Origin: Paraburkholderia sp. NMBU_R16 | Lineage (GTDB): Bacteria; Pseudomonadota; Gammaproteobacteria; Burkholderiales; Burkholderiaceae | Direction of reading: 5' to 3' | Assembly (NCBI RefSeq): GCF_013282575.1 | Contig: NZ_JAAAYE010000018.1 | Location: 43,285 to 107,284, forward strand | DNA length: 64,000 nt | In this document: one piece after another, positions 1-9,037 of the stretch | Layout: each line of letters starts with the position of its first letter | How positions within the stretch are numbered: position 1 is the stretch's first letter | The notes under the pieces: generated by a model | The model's input: only the letters and a program-made list of their open reading frames with translations | The model's database searches: none | Told to the model about the DNA's origin: nothing | Made by a program: the position numbers and the translations under genes

Positions 1-1119
1 CGCGACATTCGCACGGCCGATCTCACGTTCTCGTGGAATCTGCTGGACTTTGGGGTGAGCTACTTCGAGGCCAAAGAGCAGGCCGATCGCGTGCTCGTCG
101 TGGAACAGCGCCGGCGCAAGGTCGTGCAACTGATGATGCAGCAGGTGCGCGAGGCCTATTGGGAAGCGACGGGCGCGCAGCGTCTGGAGAGCCGCATTGG
201 CCCGCTACTCGAGCAAGCGAAGCAGGCGCTCGATGAATCGCGGCAATCGCAGAGCGAGGGCTTGCGCTCGCCGCTCGACACGCTCGCTTATCAACATGCG
301 CTGCTCGATATCATGCGCCAGCTCGAAGCCGTGCGCGATCAGCTCGAGGAAGCCAAGCCGCGGCTCGCCTCGCTGATGAACATTGCGCCCGGCACTGATT
401 TCACGCTCGCGCCGCCGGCGGATTTCACGGTGCCTAGCTTCGCGATGCCGATGGACCGCATGGAAGAGACGGCGCTCGAGCGCCGGCCCGAACTCGTCGA
501 AGCCGGCTACAACGAGCGCATCAGCATCAACGAGACGCATAAGGCAATCGCCAAACTGTTGCCCGGCATCGAGGTGCAGTTGGGCGGGCATTACGACAGC
601 AACAGCTTGCTCGCCTATCACGCATGGCGTGCCGCAGGGATCAATGTGAGCTGGAATCTGCTGAACCTGCTCAACGCGAAGAACATCCGCGGCATGGCCC
701 GTGCCCAGCGCGACGTCGCGCATGCGCAGCGACTCGCGCTGTCGATGGCCGTGCTTACGCAAGTTCACGTCGCGAGCGCCGAGCTCGGCGCCAAGCAGCG
801 CCAGTTCGATTTGTACAAGCAGCTCAACGACGTGGATGGTCAAATCCTGCAGCACACGCACAACGCGACGATGGCGAATGCGCAAGGCAAGCTCGAGGAG
901 ATCCGCGCGGCCACTTCGGCCATGATCTCGGAGCTGCGGCTCTATCAAAGCTACGGCGAGCTGGAAAGCGCCTATGGCCAACTGCTTGCGACGCTCGGAC
1001 TCGACCCGGTTCCGGCCGATGCTCGCAATGGCGATCTGAAATCGATCGAGCAATCGCTCGACAAGGAGCAAGCGCGATGGGCCGAGTTTGGCCACGCGAA
1101 CGGAGTTACAACGCAATGA
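1..1119 (+). CDS. TolC-family outer-membrane efflux protein (5' end outside window)
   Basis: The reading frame is open from base 1, so the N-terminus and signal peptide lie upstream. The visible 372 codons carry the long heptad-rich helices and the repeated N-L-x-N/D-L type turns of TolC-like channel proteins, for example FSWNLLDFG near the start and SWNLLNLLNA about 200 residues later, the internal duplication expected of the family. Its stop overlaps the next start (ATGA at 1116-1119), so it is translationally coupled to an adaptor gene. It is inferred to be the outer-membrane duct of the exporter encoded down to 5507. Confidence 0.85.
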   Translation, partial: RDIRTADLTFSWNLLDFGVSYFEAKEQADRVLVVEQRRRKVVQLMMQQVREAYWEATGAQRLESRIGPLLEQAKQALDESRQSQSEGLRSPLDTLAYQHALLDIMRQLEAVRDQLEEAKPRLASLMNIAPGTDFTLAPPADFTVPSFAMPMDRMEETALERRPELVEAGYNERISINETHKAIAKLLPGIEVQLGGHYDSNSLLAYHAWRAAGINVSWNLLNLLNAKNIRGMARAQRDVAHAQRLALSMAVLTQVHVASAELGAKQRQFDLYKQLNDVDGQILQHTHNATMANAQGKLEEIRAATSAMISELRLYQSYGELESAYGQLLATLGLDPVPADARNGDLKSIEQSLDKEQARWAEFGHANGVTTQ

Positions 1120-1925
1120 ACCGATGGGGCAGGGCAGGGCTTGGTGGTGCGGTATTGATGATGGCGGTTCAGGGTGGTTGGGCTGCAGGGATGCAAGCGG
1201 GGACCCAGGCCCCGGCGGCGTCGGGATCCTCGGGTGTGCCCGTCGCGCATGCCGAGGACGACGGACGCATCCGTATTCAGCTCGTTGCGCGCGACGAGGT
1301 CGAAGTGTCGAGCGAAATCAGCGCGAAGATCGCCTCGATGCCGTTTCGCGATGGCGATGCGTTCCGCGCGGGCCAGACGCTCGTGTCGCTCGATTGCTCG
1401 CTATACGCGGCTCAGCTGCACAAGGCGCAAGCCGAGTCCGACGCCGCCGTGGAGTTGAAGCGCGTCAACGATCGGCTGTCGCAGCTCCATTCGATCGGCC
1501 AGATCGACGTCGAGCAGGCCGCGGCAAAGGCGAAAGCGAGCGCGGCCGAGGTGGCCTACATGCAGGCGACGGTGCGCAAGTGCGCCATAGCGGCGCCGTT
1601 CGACGGGCGCGTGGTCAAGCGCAGCGCTTCGGCGCAGCAGTTTGCGCAGCCCGGCAAAGCACTGATGACGATCGTCGACACGAGCCACCTGGAGCTCAAG
1701 ATGATTGTCCCGTCGAAATGGCTCGCCTGGCTCAAGCCGGGCCATCCGCTGACGGTCAAGGTCGATGAGGTCGGCAAGGTGTATCCGGCCACGGTCGCTC
1801 GCATCGGCGCGCGCGTCGATCCCGTCACGCAGACCATCGATGTGACGGCCGCATTGTCCGGGCACGCATCCGAGCTCCTGCCCGGTATGAGCGGGTGGGC
1901 GAGCTTCGCCGGCGCGAGCCGCTAG
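1116..1925 (+). CDS. HlyD/RND-type periplasmic adaptor, short form
   Basis: A 269-residue protein with an N-terminal signal or anchor (about residues 1-25, MNRWGRAGLGGAVLMMAVQG). A biotinyl-lipoyl-like half motif (FRAGQTLVSLDCSLY) is followed by a short coiled-coil hairpin rich in Ala/Gln/Glu, then the returning half (CAIAAPFDGRVVKR), then a beta-barrel domain ending in a PGMSGWASF strand. This is the order of membrane-fusion proteins, but the chain is shorter than the usual 350-400 residues. The ATG overlaps the stop of the TolC-like gene; a longer in-frame extension upstream lies inside that gene and is rejected. Confidence 0.85.
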   Translation: MNRWGRAGLGGAVLMMAVQGGWAAGMQAGTQAPAASGSSGVPVAHAEDDGRIRIQLVARDEVEVSSEISAKIASMPFRDGDAFRAGQTLVSLDCSLYAAQLHKAQAESDAAVELKRVNDRLSQLHSIGQIDVEQAAAKAKASAAEVAYMQATVRKCAIAAPFDGRVVKRSASAQQFAQPGKALMTIVDTSHLELKMIVPSKWLAWLKPGHPLTVKVDEVGKVYPATVARIGARVDPVTQTIDVTAALSGHASELLPGMSGWASFAGASR

Positions 1926-1930
1926 CCGTC

Positions 1931-3355
1931 ATGAACGCCCCCTTGCGGATCCAGGCGGACGCGCTCGCGCTGCTATGGCAGTTGTCAGCACGCGCGCGGC
2001 AAGCACCGAGCGAGGAGACGCTCGGCTTCGTTATCGTCAATGAGTCCCTTTCGCTCGTCCCGTATCGTCAAGCGGCGTGGTGGCGCGCGCCGGCGCCGGT
2101 TCCGGGCGCGGTCGCCGCGGTCTCGGGGCTGCCGCAGAGCGATCCCGGCGCACCCTATGTGCAATGGCTCGCACAAGTGTGCCGCGAGCTTGAAAAACGT
2201 CATTCGACGCAAGCGGACGCGTCATCCACATCGCAGCAGGCGGACGTGCGCGAGGGGGCGGTTGCCGGCGATCACCCGGCCCTCGATTGGCCCTGTGCCT
2301 TTGTTGCGGACAGCCTGCCGGAGCCGCTCGCTGCCGAATGGGACGCCTGGTGGCCGGCACATGCTCTATGGGTACCGCTTTTCGATCGCACGGGCCGCTC
2401 GCTCGGCGGTGTCCTCTTTGCGCGCGACGAGCCGTGGACGCAGCTCGACGAAGCGCTGCTAGCCGAGCTCGCGCGCGTTTGGTCGCATGCCCTCGCGGCA
2501 TTTTCGCCACGCGCTTCCTGGCTGCAGCGCACGAAACTCGCCCTGCGCGCGGGCAAACATCGACGCCGGTTGCTTGCAGCCGTCGCCTTTGCGCTTGTCA
2601 TACCCGTGCCGCTGACGGTGCTCGCGCCGGCCGAAGTCACGCCGAAGGATCCGTTCGTCGTGCGCGCGCCGCTCGACGGCGTCATCGACAAGCTCTTCGC
2701 GCAGCCGAATCAGCGCGTCGAGGCGGGCGCGCCGCTCTTCGCACTCGACTCGACGACACTCGCTTCGCGCTATGCGCTTGCAAACAAAAACTACGCCACA
2801 GCGCAGGAGGAATACCGGCAGACCGCGCAACTGGCCGTCACCGACGACAAAGACCGGCTCGACATGGCGTTGCGCAAAGGCAAACTCGATCAGAGCGCGG
2901 TCGAACTCGACTATACGGCGCGCGAGCTCGCGCGCGTGCGCGTGAATGCGCCACGCGGCGGCGTCGCGGTGTTCTCCGATCCGAACGATTGGAACGGCAA
3001 GGCGGTATCGATCGGGGAGAAGGTGATGCTGCTCGCCGATCCGGCCCATGTCGAATTGACTGCCTATGTGCCTGTTGCCGACAACGTCGATGTCGTGCCT
3101 GGTGCGACCGTCACGCTCTATCCGAAGAGCTCGCCGCTCGCGTCCTACGATGCCCGAATCGATACGGTGGCGTATCGCGCCGAGCCGACACCCGACGGCG
3201 TGGTCGCCTACCGTGTGAAAGCAACCTTCGTCGATACCGCCAAGCCGCCGCTCGGCACGATGGGTACCGCGCGCATTCATGGTCGATGGGTGCCGCTCGC
3301 CTACTATCTGCTGCGCCGCCCGCTCGCATCGGCCCGGCAGTGGTTTGGCTGGTAG
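1931..3355 (+). CDS. HlyD-family adaptor with a GAF-like cytoplasmic N-terminus
   Basis: A 474-residue protein. Residues 1 to about 200 are soluble and resemble a degenerate GAF-type fold (alternating strands, VPLFDRTGRSLGGVLFARDE). One membrane helix follows at about 211-235, then a periplasmic biotinyl-lipoyl/HlyD core (VRAPLDGVIDKLFAQPNQRV, and later VNAPRGGVAVF) and a beta-barrel ending in GTMGTARIHGRW. ATG at 1931 is preferred over the in-frame start at 1895, which lies inside the preceding gene; it leaves a 5-base gap. A second adaptor in the same operon, with a probable sensory cytoplasmic domain, is unusual. The GAF assignment is inferred from pattern only. Confidence 0.8.
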   Translation: MNAPLRIQADALALLWQLSARARQAPSEETLGFVIVNESLSLVPYRQAAWWRAPAPVPGAVAAVSGLPQSDPGAPYVQWLAQVCRELEKRHSTQADASSTSQQADVREGAVAGDHPALDWPCAFVADSLPEPLAAEWDAWWPAHALWVPLFDRTGRSLGGVLFARDEPWTQLDEALLAELARVWSHALAAFSPRASWLQRTKLALRAGKHRRRLLAAVAFALVIPVPLTVLAPAEVTPKDPFVVRAPLDGVIDKLFAQPNQRVEAGAPLFALDSTTLASRYALANKNYATAQEEYRQTAQLAVTDDKDRLDMALRKGKLDQSAVELDYTARELARVRVNAPRGGVAVFSDPNDWNGKAVSIGEKVMLLADPAHVELTAYVPVADNVDVVPGATVTLYPKSSPLASYDARIDTVAYRAEPTPDGVVAYRVKATFVDTAKPPLGTMGTARIHGRWVPLAYYLLRRPLASARQWFGW

Positions 3356-3395
3356 GTCGGTCCATGACCACGCCTTGTGAAATGACGTAGCTTCG

Positions 3396-5507
3396 ATGCC
3401 CCGCCTTCCATCCCTTCGCCAAGAACTGAGCCTGACGCCCGGCGGCGCGACGCCGGACGGCGCCCCGACGTGGATGCTCCACGATCCGGCGGCGAATCGT
3501 TTCTTCCAGATCGGGTGGCCCGCGTTCGAGATGCTCTCGCGCTGGCCGCTCGACGATGCAAACGCGATCGTCGCTTCGGTCAACGCCGAGACGACGCTGA
3601 GCTTGACGATGGAGGACTTCGAGTCGCTCGTACGGACGCTGCTTCATCAGAATCTTCTCGTCGCGACGAGCGCGGCCGACACGGGACGGCTCGCGAGCGC
3701 AGCCGCGGCGGGCAAGCTGTCGCACGCCATGTGGCTGCTCAAGCATTATTTGATGGTTCGCGTGCCACTGTGGCGGCCGATGCCTTTTCTGCGGCGCTTC
3801 GCGCGTTACGCCGAACTCGCCTACCGCCCGGCGTTCTGGATCGGCGTCGCGGTTGCGGCGTTGATCGGGCTCGTGCTCGTGTCGCGACGCTGGGACGAAT
3901 TCGTCCACACCTTCCACGGCTACGCCGATCTACGCGGGCTTGCCGCGATCGCTCTCGCACTGGGCTGTGCCAAGGTGCTGCACGAGTTCGGTCATGCGTT
4001 CACCGCGCATCGCTACGGCTGCCGCGTGCCGACGATGGGCGTCGCGCTGCTCGTCATGGTGCCGGTGCTCTACACCGATACCACCGAAGCCTGGAAGGTG
4101 CCGGGGCGTGCTGAGCGGTTGCGCATCGGCGCTGCCGGGATGCTGACCGAGCTTGCATTGGCCGCATTCGCCACGCTGGCCTGGAGCCTGTTGCCCGATG
4201 GACCGTTGCGCGCGGGCGCATTCCTGCTCGCAACGACGACCTGGATCGGCACGTTGACGATCAATGCAAGTCCGTTCATGCGCTTCGATGGCTATTTCTT
4301 GCTGTCCGATTGGCTCGACATGCCGAATCTGCACGATCGCGCGTTTGCGTTCGGCCGCTGGTGGATGCGCGAGCAACTGTTCGGTTTTGGCGATCCGCAA
4401 CCCGAGCCGTGCGCAGCACGCCGCAGACGCTTTTTGATCGCGTTCTCGTTCGCGACCTGGCTCTATCGGCTCGTCGTCTTCTTTTCGATCGCGCTCGTCG
4501 TCTATCACGCTTTTTTCAAGGCGCTGGGCTTGATCCTCTTTTGCGTCGAATTCGGCTGGTTCATCGCACGGCCGATCGTGCGCGAAGTCATCGCCTGCTG
4601 GCATCGCCGTTCGGCGCTGCGTTGGTGCCGGCAGACCCGGCGTAGCGCGGCCCTCGGCGCGATCCTGTTTGCGCTTGTCGTGCTGCCATGGCACGGCGGT
4701 GTGGGCGCGCCGGCCGTGCTTGGGCCGCAGCGCGCGCAAGGCCTCTATGCTCCCGAGGCGGCTTACGCGAGCGGCGAGGCACCGATCGCCCGCGACGGTC
4801 AGCGCGTACATGCGGGTGACGTACTGGCCGTGCTGAGCTCGCCCGATCTGACGCATCGACTGCGAGCAGCACGAGCCGACGAAGCGTTGTTGCGCTGGCA
4901 GGTCGAGCAGCAGTCGTTCGATACGCGGCTACTCGAACAGGGTGTCGCGCTGCGGCGGCGCTGGGACGCTGCCCGCGAAACGGTGGCGGGGCTTTCGGCG
5001 CAAGTCGCGCAACTCACGCTGCGTGCGCCGTTCGACGGTGTCGTGCAAACCGATGACGCGCTCGCGCCCGGTACCTGGCTGCCGCGCGGCGAGCATCTGT
5101 TCGACGTCGTCGGGCCGATGGGGGTGAAGGGCGAGGCGTTTGTCGGTGAAGACGATGCGGCGCGCATCGCGTCCGGCGAGCCGGTGACATTCGTTGCGTC
5201 GCTGCCCGAACGGGGTGCGCTGCACTGCCGCGTAACGGCCGTCGATCGCGTCAATCTTGCCGCGCTCGATGTGCCATCGCTGGCAAGCGTGTACGGCGGG
5301 CCGCTGCCGGTGCAGTCGCAGCCGGGCACGCATCAGCTCGTGCCGCTCGCGGCCACCTATCGCGTACGAATCGGCGCGTGCCCCGGGAACGAGGCGTGGC
5401 CGCGCGAGATCGTCGGCACCGCGACGATCGGCGCGGCGCGTCAAAGTTTTGCGTGGCGAGCGTTGAAGTGGCTTGCGGCCGTATTTGTGCGCGAGGGTGG
5501 CGCTTGA
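3396..5507 (+). CDS. M50 site-2-protease-like membrane protein fused to a HlyD-like domain
   Basis: A 703-residue protein. Residues 1-95 form a soluble PqqD-like region. Several transmembrane helices follow and contain the zinc motif HEFGH at 196-200 and the second M50 motif FDGYFLLSDW near residues 297-306, which supplies the third metal ligand (Asp). More membrane helices run to about 440. The C-terminal third is a biotinyl-lipoyl/HlyD module (VHAGDVLAVLSSPDL, LRAPFDGVVQTDDALAPGTW). The metal ligands look intact. It is the last gene of the TolC-adaptor-adaptor run, after a 40-base gap. Such M50-adaptor fusions are known from genomes but I know of no settled substrate, so the role in export or processing is inferred. 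Confidence 0.85.
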   Translation: MPRLPSLRQELSLTPGGATPDGAPTWMLHDPAANRFFQIGWPAFEMLSRWPLDDANAIVASVNAETTLSLTMEDFESLVRTLLHQNLLVATSAADTGRLASAAAAGKLSHAMWLLKHYLMVRVPLWRPMPFLRRFARYAELAYRPAFWIGVAVAALIGLVLVSRRWDEFVHTFHGYADLRGLAAIALALGCAKVLHEFGHAFTAHRYGCRVPTMGVALLVMVPVLYTDTTEAWKVPGRAERLRIGAAGMLTELALAAFATLAWSLLPDGPLRAGAFLLATTTWIGTLTINASPFMRFDGYFLLSDWLDMPNLHDRAFAFGRWWMREQLFGFGDPQPEPCAARRRRFLIAFSFATWLYRLVVFFSIALVVYHAFFKALGLILFCVEFGWFIARPIVREVIACWHRRSALRWCRQTRRSAALGAILFALVVLPWHGGVGAPAVLGPQRAQGLYAPEAAYASGEAPIARDGQRVHAGDVLAVLSSPDLTHRLRAARADEALLRWQVEQQSFDTRLLEQGVALRRRWDAARETVAGLSAQVAQLTLRAPFDGVVQTDDALAPGTWLPRGEHLFDVVGPMGVKGEAFVGEDDAARIASGEPVTFVASLPERGALHCRVTAVDRVNLAALDVPSLASVYGGPLPVQSQPGTHQLVPLAATYRVRIGACPGNEAWPREIVGTATIGAARQSFAWRALKWLAAVFVREGGA

Positions 5508-5566
5508 CGATGCGATCGCCTTCCGTGGCGACCATCGTATGCCGAAGACGATCGCATGCTCGGCAG

Positions 5567-5944
5567 TTACTTCACCGAAAACGTATAACGTCCCTGTGTG
5601 CGATGCCCGTCCGCCGCAACGGCGACCCACACCACGGTGTACTTACCGGCCGCGAGTGTGCCGACCGAAACCGACATGTACTTCGGGTTCGCCGCATCGA
5701 CAGCCGACTTGCCGCTGACGACGGACTTGCCTTGTGCATTGGTCACATCGATCGAACTGAGCGCCGGTTCGAGACGGTCGTCGAAATCGATGGCAACTTT
5801 GTTGATCGTCGCCGTGATGGTGGCGCCGGCGGCGGGCTCCTGACGAGTCGGCCTGGCGTGAGCGAACGCGAGCGAGGCGGCGGCAAGCGTCAGTGCGGCG
5901 GCGGCAATGTGCGCCGCGGAAACGATCGATAGATGCTTCTTCAT
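5567..5944 (-). CDS. CopC-domain periplasmic copper-binding protein
   Basis: A 125-residue exported protein. The signal peptide ends at FAHA, and the mature chain begins with or near the histidine that CopC proteins use for Cu(II). Family patterns include PAAGATI near the N-terminus, IDFDDRLEPALSSIDV in the middle, and the C-terminal VAADGHRTQGRYTFSV carrying the second conserved histidine. The start is ATG 5944; a longer frame to 6034 adds residues upstream of the signal peptide. No CopD membrane partner is adjacent. The gene converges on the M50 gene, 59 bases from its end. Confidence 0.85.
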   Translation of the reverse strand: MKKHLSIVSAAHIAAAALTLAAASLAFAHARPTRQEPAAGATITATINKVAIDFDDRLEPALSSIDVTNAQGKSVVSGKSAVDAANPKYMSVSVGTLAAGKYTVVWVAVAADGHRTQGRYTFSVK

Positions 5945-6190
5945 ATCCTCAGTGACCTTCAATGCAGTGCAAGGCGGGCGCGTGACTAGGGCTCCGATCC
6001 TAGCCGATCGGTCGTAGTGTCGCAAACGAGGCATGCCACACCATCGGGGGCACGCGAAAATGCATGTGATAGCCTACACATCGTTCTCCTGCCATATCGG
6101 ACGTCGCTCGCGTTGCTCACGTTGCTCACGTCGCGCACATTGCGCACGCTGGCCGTTGCCGTTGCGATGAAAAGACAAAAAGAGGAACAC

Positions 6191-9037
6191 ATGCGCTGGA
6201 TCTTTGGGGTGGTGGGCCTGGTGATCGGCTCGGCGATGGCGCGGCTTGTCGGTGCCTCGGATGTGAGCGGGGCGATAGTGGGAGCGCTGGCCGGCTTCAT
6301 GTTCGGCGTGTGGCTCCGCCGGGCATCGCCGGCGCAAACAACCGCTGACGCGGGCGCGGAAAAAGCGCTCGACGGTTCGACACCGCTCGCTGCGCGCGTC
6401 GAGCAGCTCGAACGCCAGGTCGCCGCGTTGACGCAGGAACTCGCGCGGCTGCATTCGACCGAGGCGCAACCCCCTCAGGTGTCTCCCATCGCGCAGCCGC
6501 TTCCCGGCGACGCTGTCGCCGCGCAGACGACAGGAGCGCCTGTCGGGCCCTCCGATTCCGGCACGCCGCCGCTCTCCCGTGACGACGCAAGCGAAGTTCA
6601 GCCCGGCATCGCGGCGATGTCCGCGCCCATGCCCGGCGAGCGCAATGAGCAGACCGTTCCGGCCGCACCGACGGTCTTCGAGCGAGCAGTGCGAGCGGCG
6701 CGTGATTGGCTCGTCGGCGGTAACACGGTAGTGCGGGTGGGCATCATCGTCCTCTTTTTCGGCGTGGCGTTCCTGCTCAAATATGCGGCCGACAACGCGA
6801 TGCTGCCAGTCGAGTTCCGCCTCGCGGGTGTCGCGCTCGGCGCCGTCGTGCTGCTCATACTGGGCTGGCGTATCGGCCCGCGGCGCGGTGCTTATGGCCT
6901 CGTGCTGCAAGGCGGCGGTATCGGTGTGCTGTACCTGACGGTGTTTGCGGCGACCAAGCTTTACGGGCTGCTGCCCGCCAGTGCGGCGTTCCCATTGATG
7001 GTCGTCATTTGTGCCCTGGGTGTGTTTCTGGCTGTACGCCAGGACGCGCCCGCGCTTGCGTTTCTCGCGAGTGGGGGCGGCTTCCTGGCGCCGGTGCTGA
7101 TTTCGACAGGTGGCGGCAGTCACGTCGTTCTGTTCAGTTATTACGCACTGCTCGATGCCGGTATCTTCGCCATCGCCTGGTTCAAGGCTTGGCGCCCGCT
7201 CAATTTGCTCGGCTTTACGTTCACTTTCGCCATCGGTACAGCCTGGGGAGTGACGTCGTACCGGCCTGAATTGCTCGCGAGCACCGAGCCGTTTCTGATC
7301 CTCTTCTTTCTGATGTACGTCGGTATCGCACTGCTTTATGCGATGCGCCGCGAACTCGCGATCCAGCATTACGTCGACGGCACACTCGTATTCGCCACCC
7401 CCATCGTCGTGCTCGGTTTGCAGGCTGCGCTGATGAGGCACATCCCATTCGGCCTTGCCTGGAGCGCGGTCGCGCTCAGCGCTTTCTACCTGATCGTGGC
7501 CGCGTGGCTCGCGCGTCGGCGCGAGCGATTGGCGTTGCTGTTTCAGTCCGCGGCGGCCATTGGCGTCATCTTCGCCACGCTCGCTATTCCACTCGCGTTC
7601 AGCGGACCGACGACGAGCGCGGCCTGGGCGGTCGAAGGCGCCGCCGTCACCTGGCTCGGCGTGCGTCAACGGCGCTACTTGCCGCTTGCTTTCGGGCTTC
7701 TCATGCAGCTAGCGGCAGCCGGCGCATTTTTAGTGAGTCAGCTTTTCGCAAGAGCACCCGCTACGCCGGTGCTGAATGGCGCCTATCTGGCGACATTGCT
7801 GATTGCGGCGGGCGGCGTTTTCACCGGTTGGCAGCTGCATGGGCGCGACGAAGGGCGCGCGTGGCGTCCGTGGACCGGGCAACTGGGCCTCGCGGCGGCG
7901 ATCTGGGGGCTCGTCTGGTGGATCGGCGGCGGAGCGGACGAGATCGCGGCCTACGCGCAAACGCATGCCGTCGGGGCGCCACAGCGTTTCGCTATCGATG
8001 CCTCGATACTTTTTGCCGTGCTGACAGCCTGGTTCGCGCATGCGCTTCGCCGCGTGCTTGCATGGCCCGCGGCGCGATGGCCCGCACTGGCGCTTGCGCC
8101 GGTACTGGCGTGGCTTTCTCTCGCCGCGCTGGGCTTGAACGGGGCGCCGCTCACGGGTCTCGGGGCGATTGCGTGGCCGACTGCATTTGTTTTGGGATAT
8201 CTGCTGCTATGGCGCGAGCAAAGCGATGCGCCTGGCTGGACTGCGGATGCGCTGCATACGGTGATGTTCTGGGTGCTCTGCTGTGTGCTCGCCCAGCAAG
8301 CGTATTGGCGTTTGCGCACGTACGTGCCCGAGGGTGCCTGGAGTTGGAGCGCGTGGGCATACGGCGTCGGCATGGCGGTTTTACTCGTGTCGGCCGTCGG
8401 GACACGCTTGCGTTGGCCCATCGGGCGATTCGCGCGTGCCTATCAGCTCTGGGCGGCCGGGCCGCTTGCCGCACTGCTCTGGGTATGGACCCTGGTTAGT
8501 TTGCAAAGCGATGGCAGCGCGGCGCCGTTGCCGTGGCTGCCGCTATTCAATCCACTCGATGTCGCGCAGATGCTCGTGTTCGGTGCGATGGCGGCATGGC
8601 TGCGGCGCGCGTCGACATTCGGTTTTGCGTTACCGTCCCGCGTGTTCGCTTACGCGACACTGGCCACGGGATTTCTCTGGCTCAACGCGTTGCTGTTGCG
8701 CGCGCTTCATCATTGGATCGGTCTGCCGTACAGCCTCGGCGAAATGGCGCGCTCCACGTTGGCGCAAGCCTGCGTCTCGATCCTCTGGACGGTGAGCGCG
8801 CTTGCCATGACCATCTGGGCCACGCACAAGGGCGCACGCGCGGTCTGGTTCGTAGCGGCCGGCCTGCTCGCCTTGACCGTCTTGAAGCTGTTCGTGTTCG
8901 ACTTGTCGCACGTTCAGGGGCTCGAGCGCATCGTGTCGTTCATCGGGATAGGCGTGATGCTGCTGTTGATCGGCTACTTTTCGCCGCTGCCGCCGAAAGT
9001 TTCGGATCACGAAACAACGGGAGGGAACCTCACGTGA
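6191..9037 (+). CDS. DUF2339 polytopic membrane protein
   Basis: A 948-residue protein. A short hydrophobic N-terminus (glycine-rich, two membrane-associated segments) leads to a coiled-coil and Pro/Ala linker (about 50-165), then more than twenty predicted membrane helices to the end, matching the DUF2339 family. ATG 6191 follows a good ribosome-binding site (AGAGGA, about 5 bases upstream). The frame is open further 5' to 6017, but that part is repetitive and not protein-like. It overlaps the next gene by GTGA. DUF2339 and DUF3999 genes commonly sit together and are thought to act at the cell envelope; the biochemical function is unknown. Confidence 0.85.
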   Translation: MRWIFGVVGLVIGSAMARLVGASDVSGAIVGALAGFMFGVWLRRASPAQTTADAGAEKALDGSTPLAARVEQLERQVAALTQELARLHSTEAQPPQVSPIAQPLPGDAVAAQTTGAPVGPSDSGTPPLSRDDASEVQPGIAAMSAPMPGERNEQTVPAAPTVFERAVRAARDWLVGGNTVVRVGIIVLFFGVAFLLKYAADNAMLPVEFRLAGVALGAVVLLILGWRIGPRRGAYGLVLQGGGIGVLYLTVFAATKLYGLLPASAAFPLMVVICALGVFLAVRQDAPALAFLASGGGFLAPVLISTGGGSHVVLFSYYALLDAGIFAIAWFKAWRPLNLLGFTFTFAIGTAWGVTSYRPELLASTEPFLILFFLMYVGIALLYAMRRELAIQHYVDGTLVFATPIVVLGLQAALMRHIPFGLAWSAVALSAFYLIVAAWLARRRERLALLFQSAAAIGVIFATLAIPLAFSGPTTSAAWAVEGAAVTWLGVRQRRYLPLAFGLLMQLAAAGAFLVSQLFARAPATPVLNGAYLATLLIAAGGVFTGWQLHGRDEGRAWRPWTGQLGLAAAIWGLVWWIGGGADEIAAYAQTHAVGAPQRFAIDASILFAVLTAWFAHALRRVLAWPAARWPALALAPVLAWLSLAALGLNGAPLTGLGAIAWPTAFVLGYLLLWREQSDAPGWTADALHTVMFWVLCCVLAQQAYWRLRTYVPEGAWSWSAWAYGVGMAVLLVSAVGTRLRWPIGRFARAYQLWAAGPLAALLWVWTLVSLQSDGSAAPLPWLPLFNPLDVAQMLVFGAMAAWLRRASTFGFALPSRVFAYATLATGFLWLNALLLRALHHWIGLPYSLGEMARSTLAQACVSILWTVSALAMTIWATHKGARAVWFVAAGLLALTVLKLFVFDLSHVQGLERIVSFIGIGVMLLLIGYFSPLPPKVSDHETTGGNLT

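Noticed and set aside
6017..6190. N-terminal extension of the DUF2339 protein
   Set aside because: Repetitive Leu/Thr/Arg run without a ribosome site; the ATG at 6191 has a good one.
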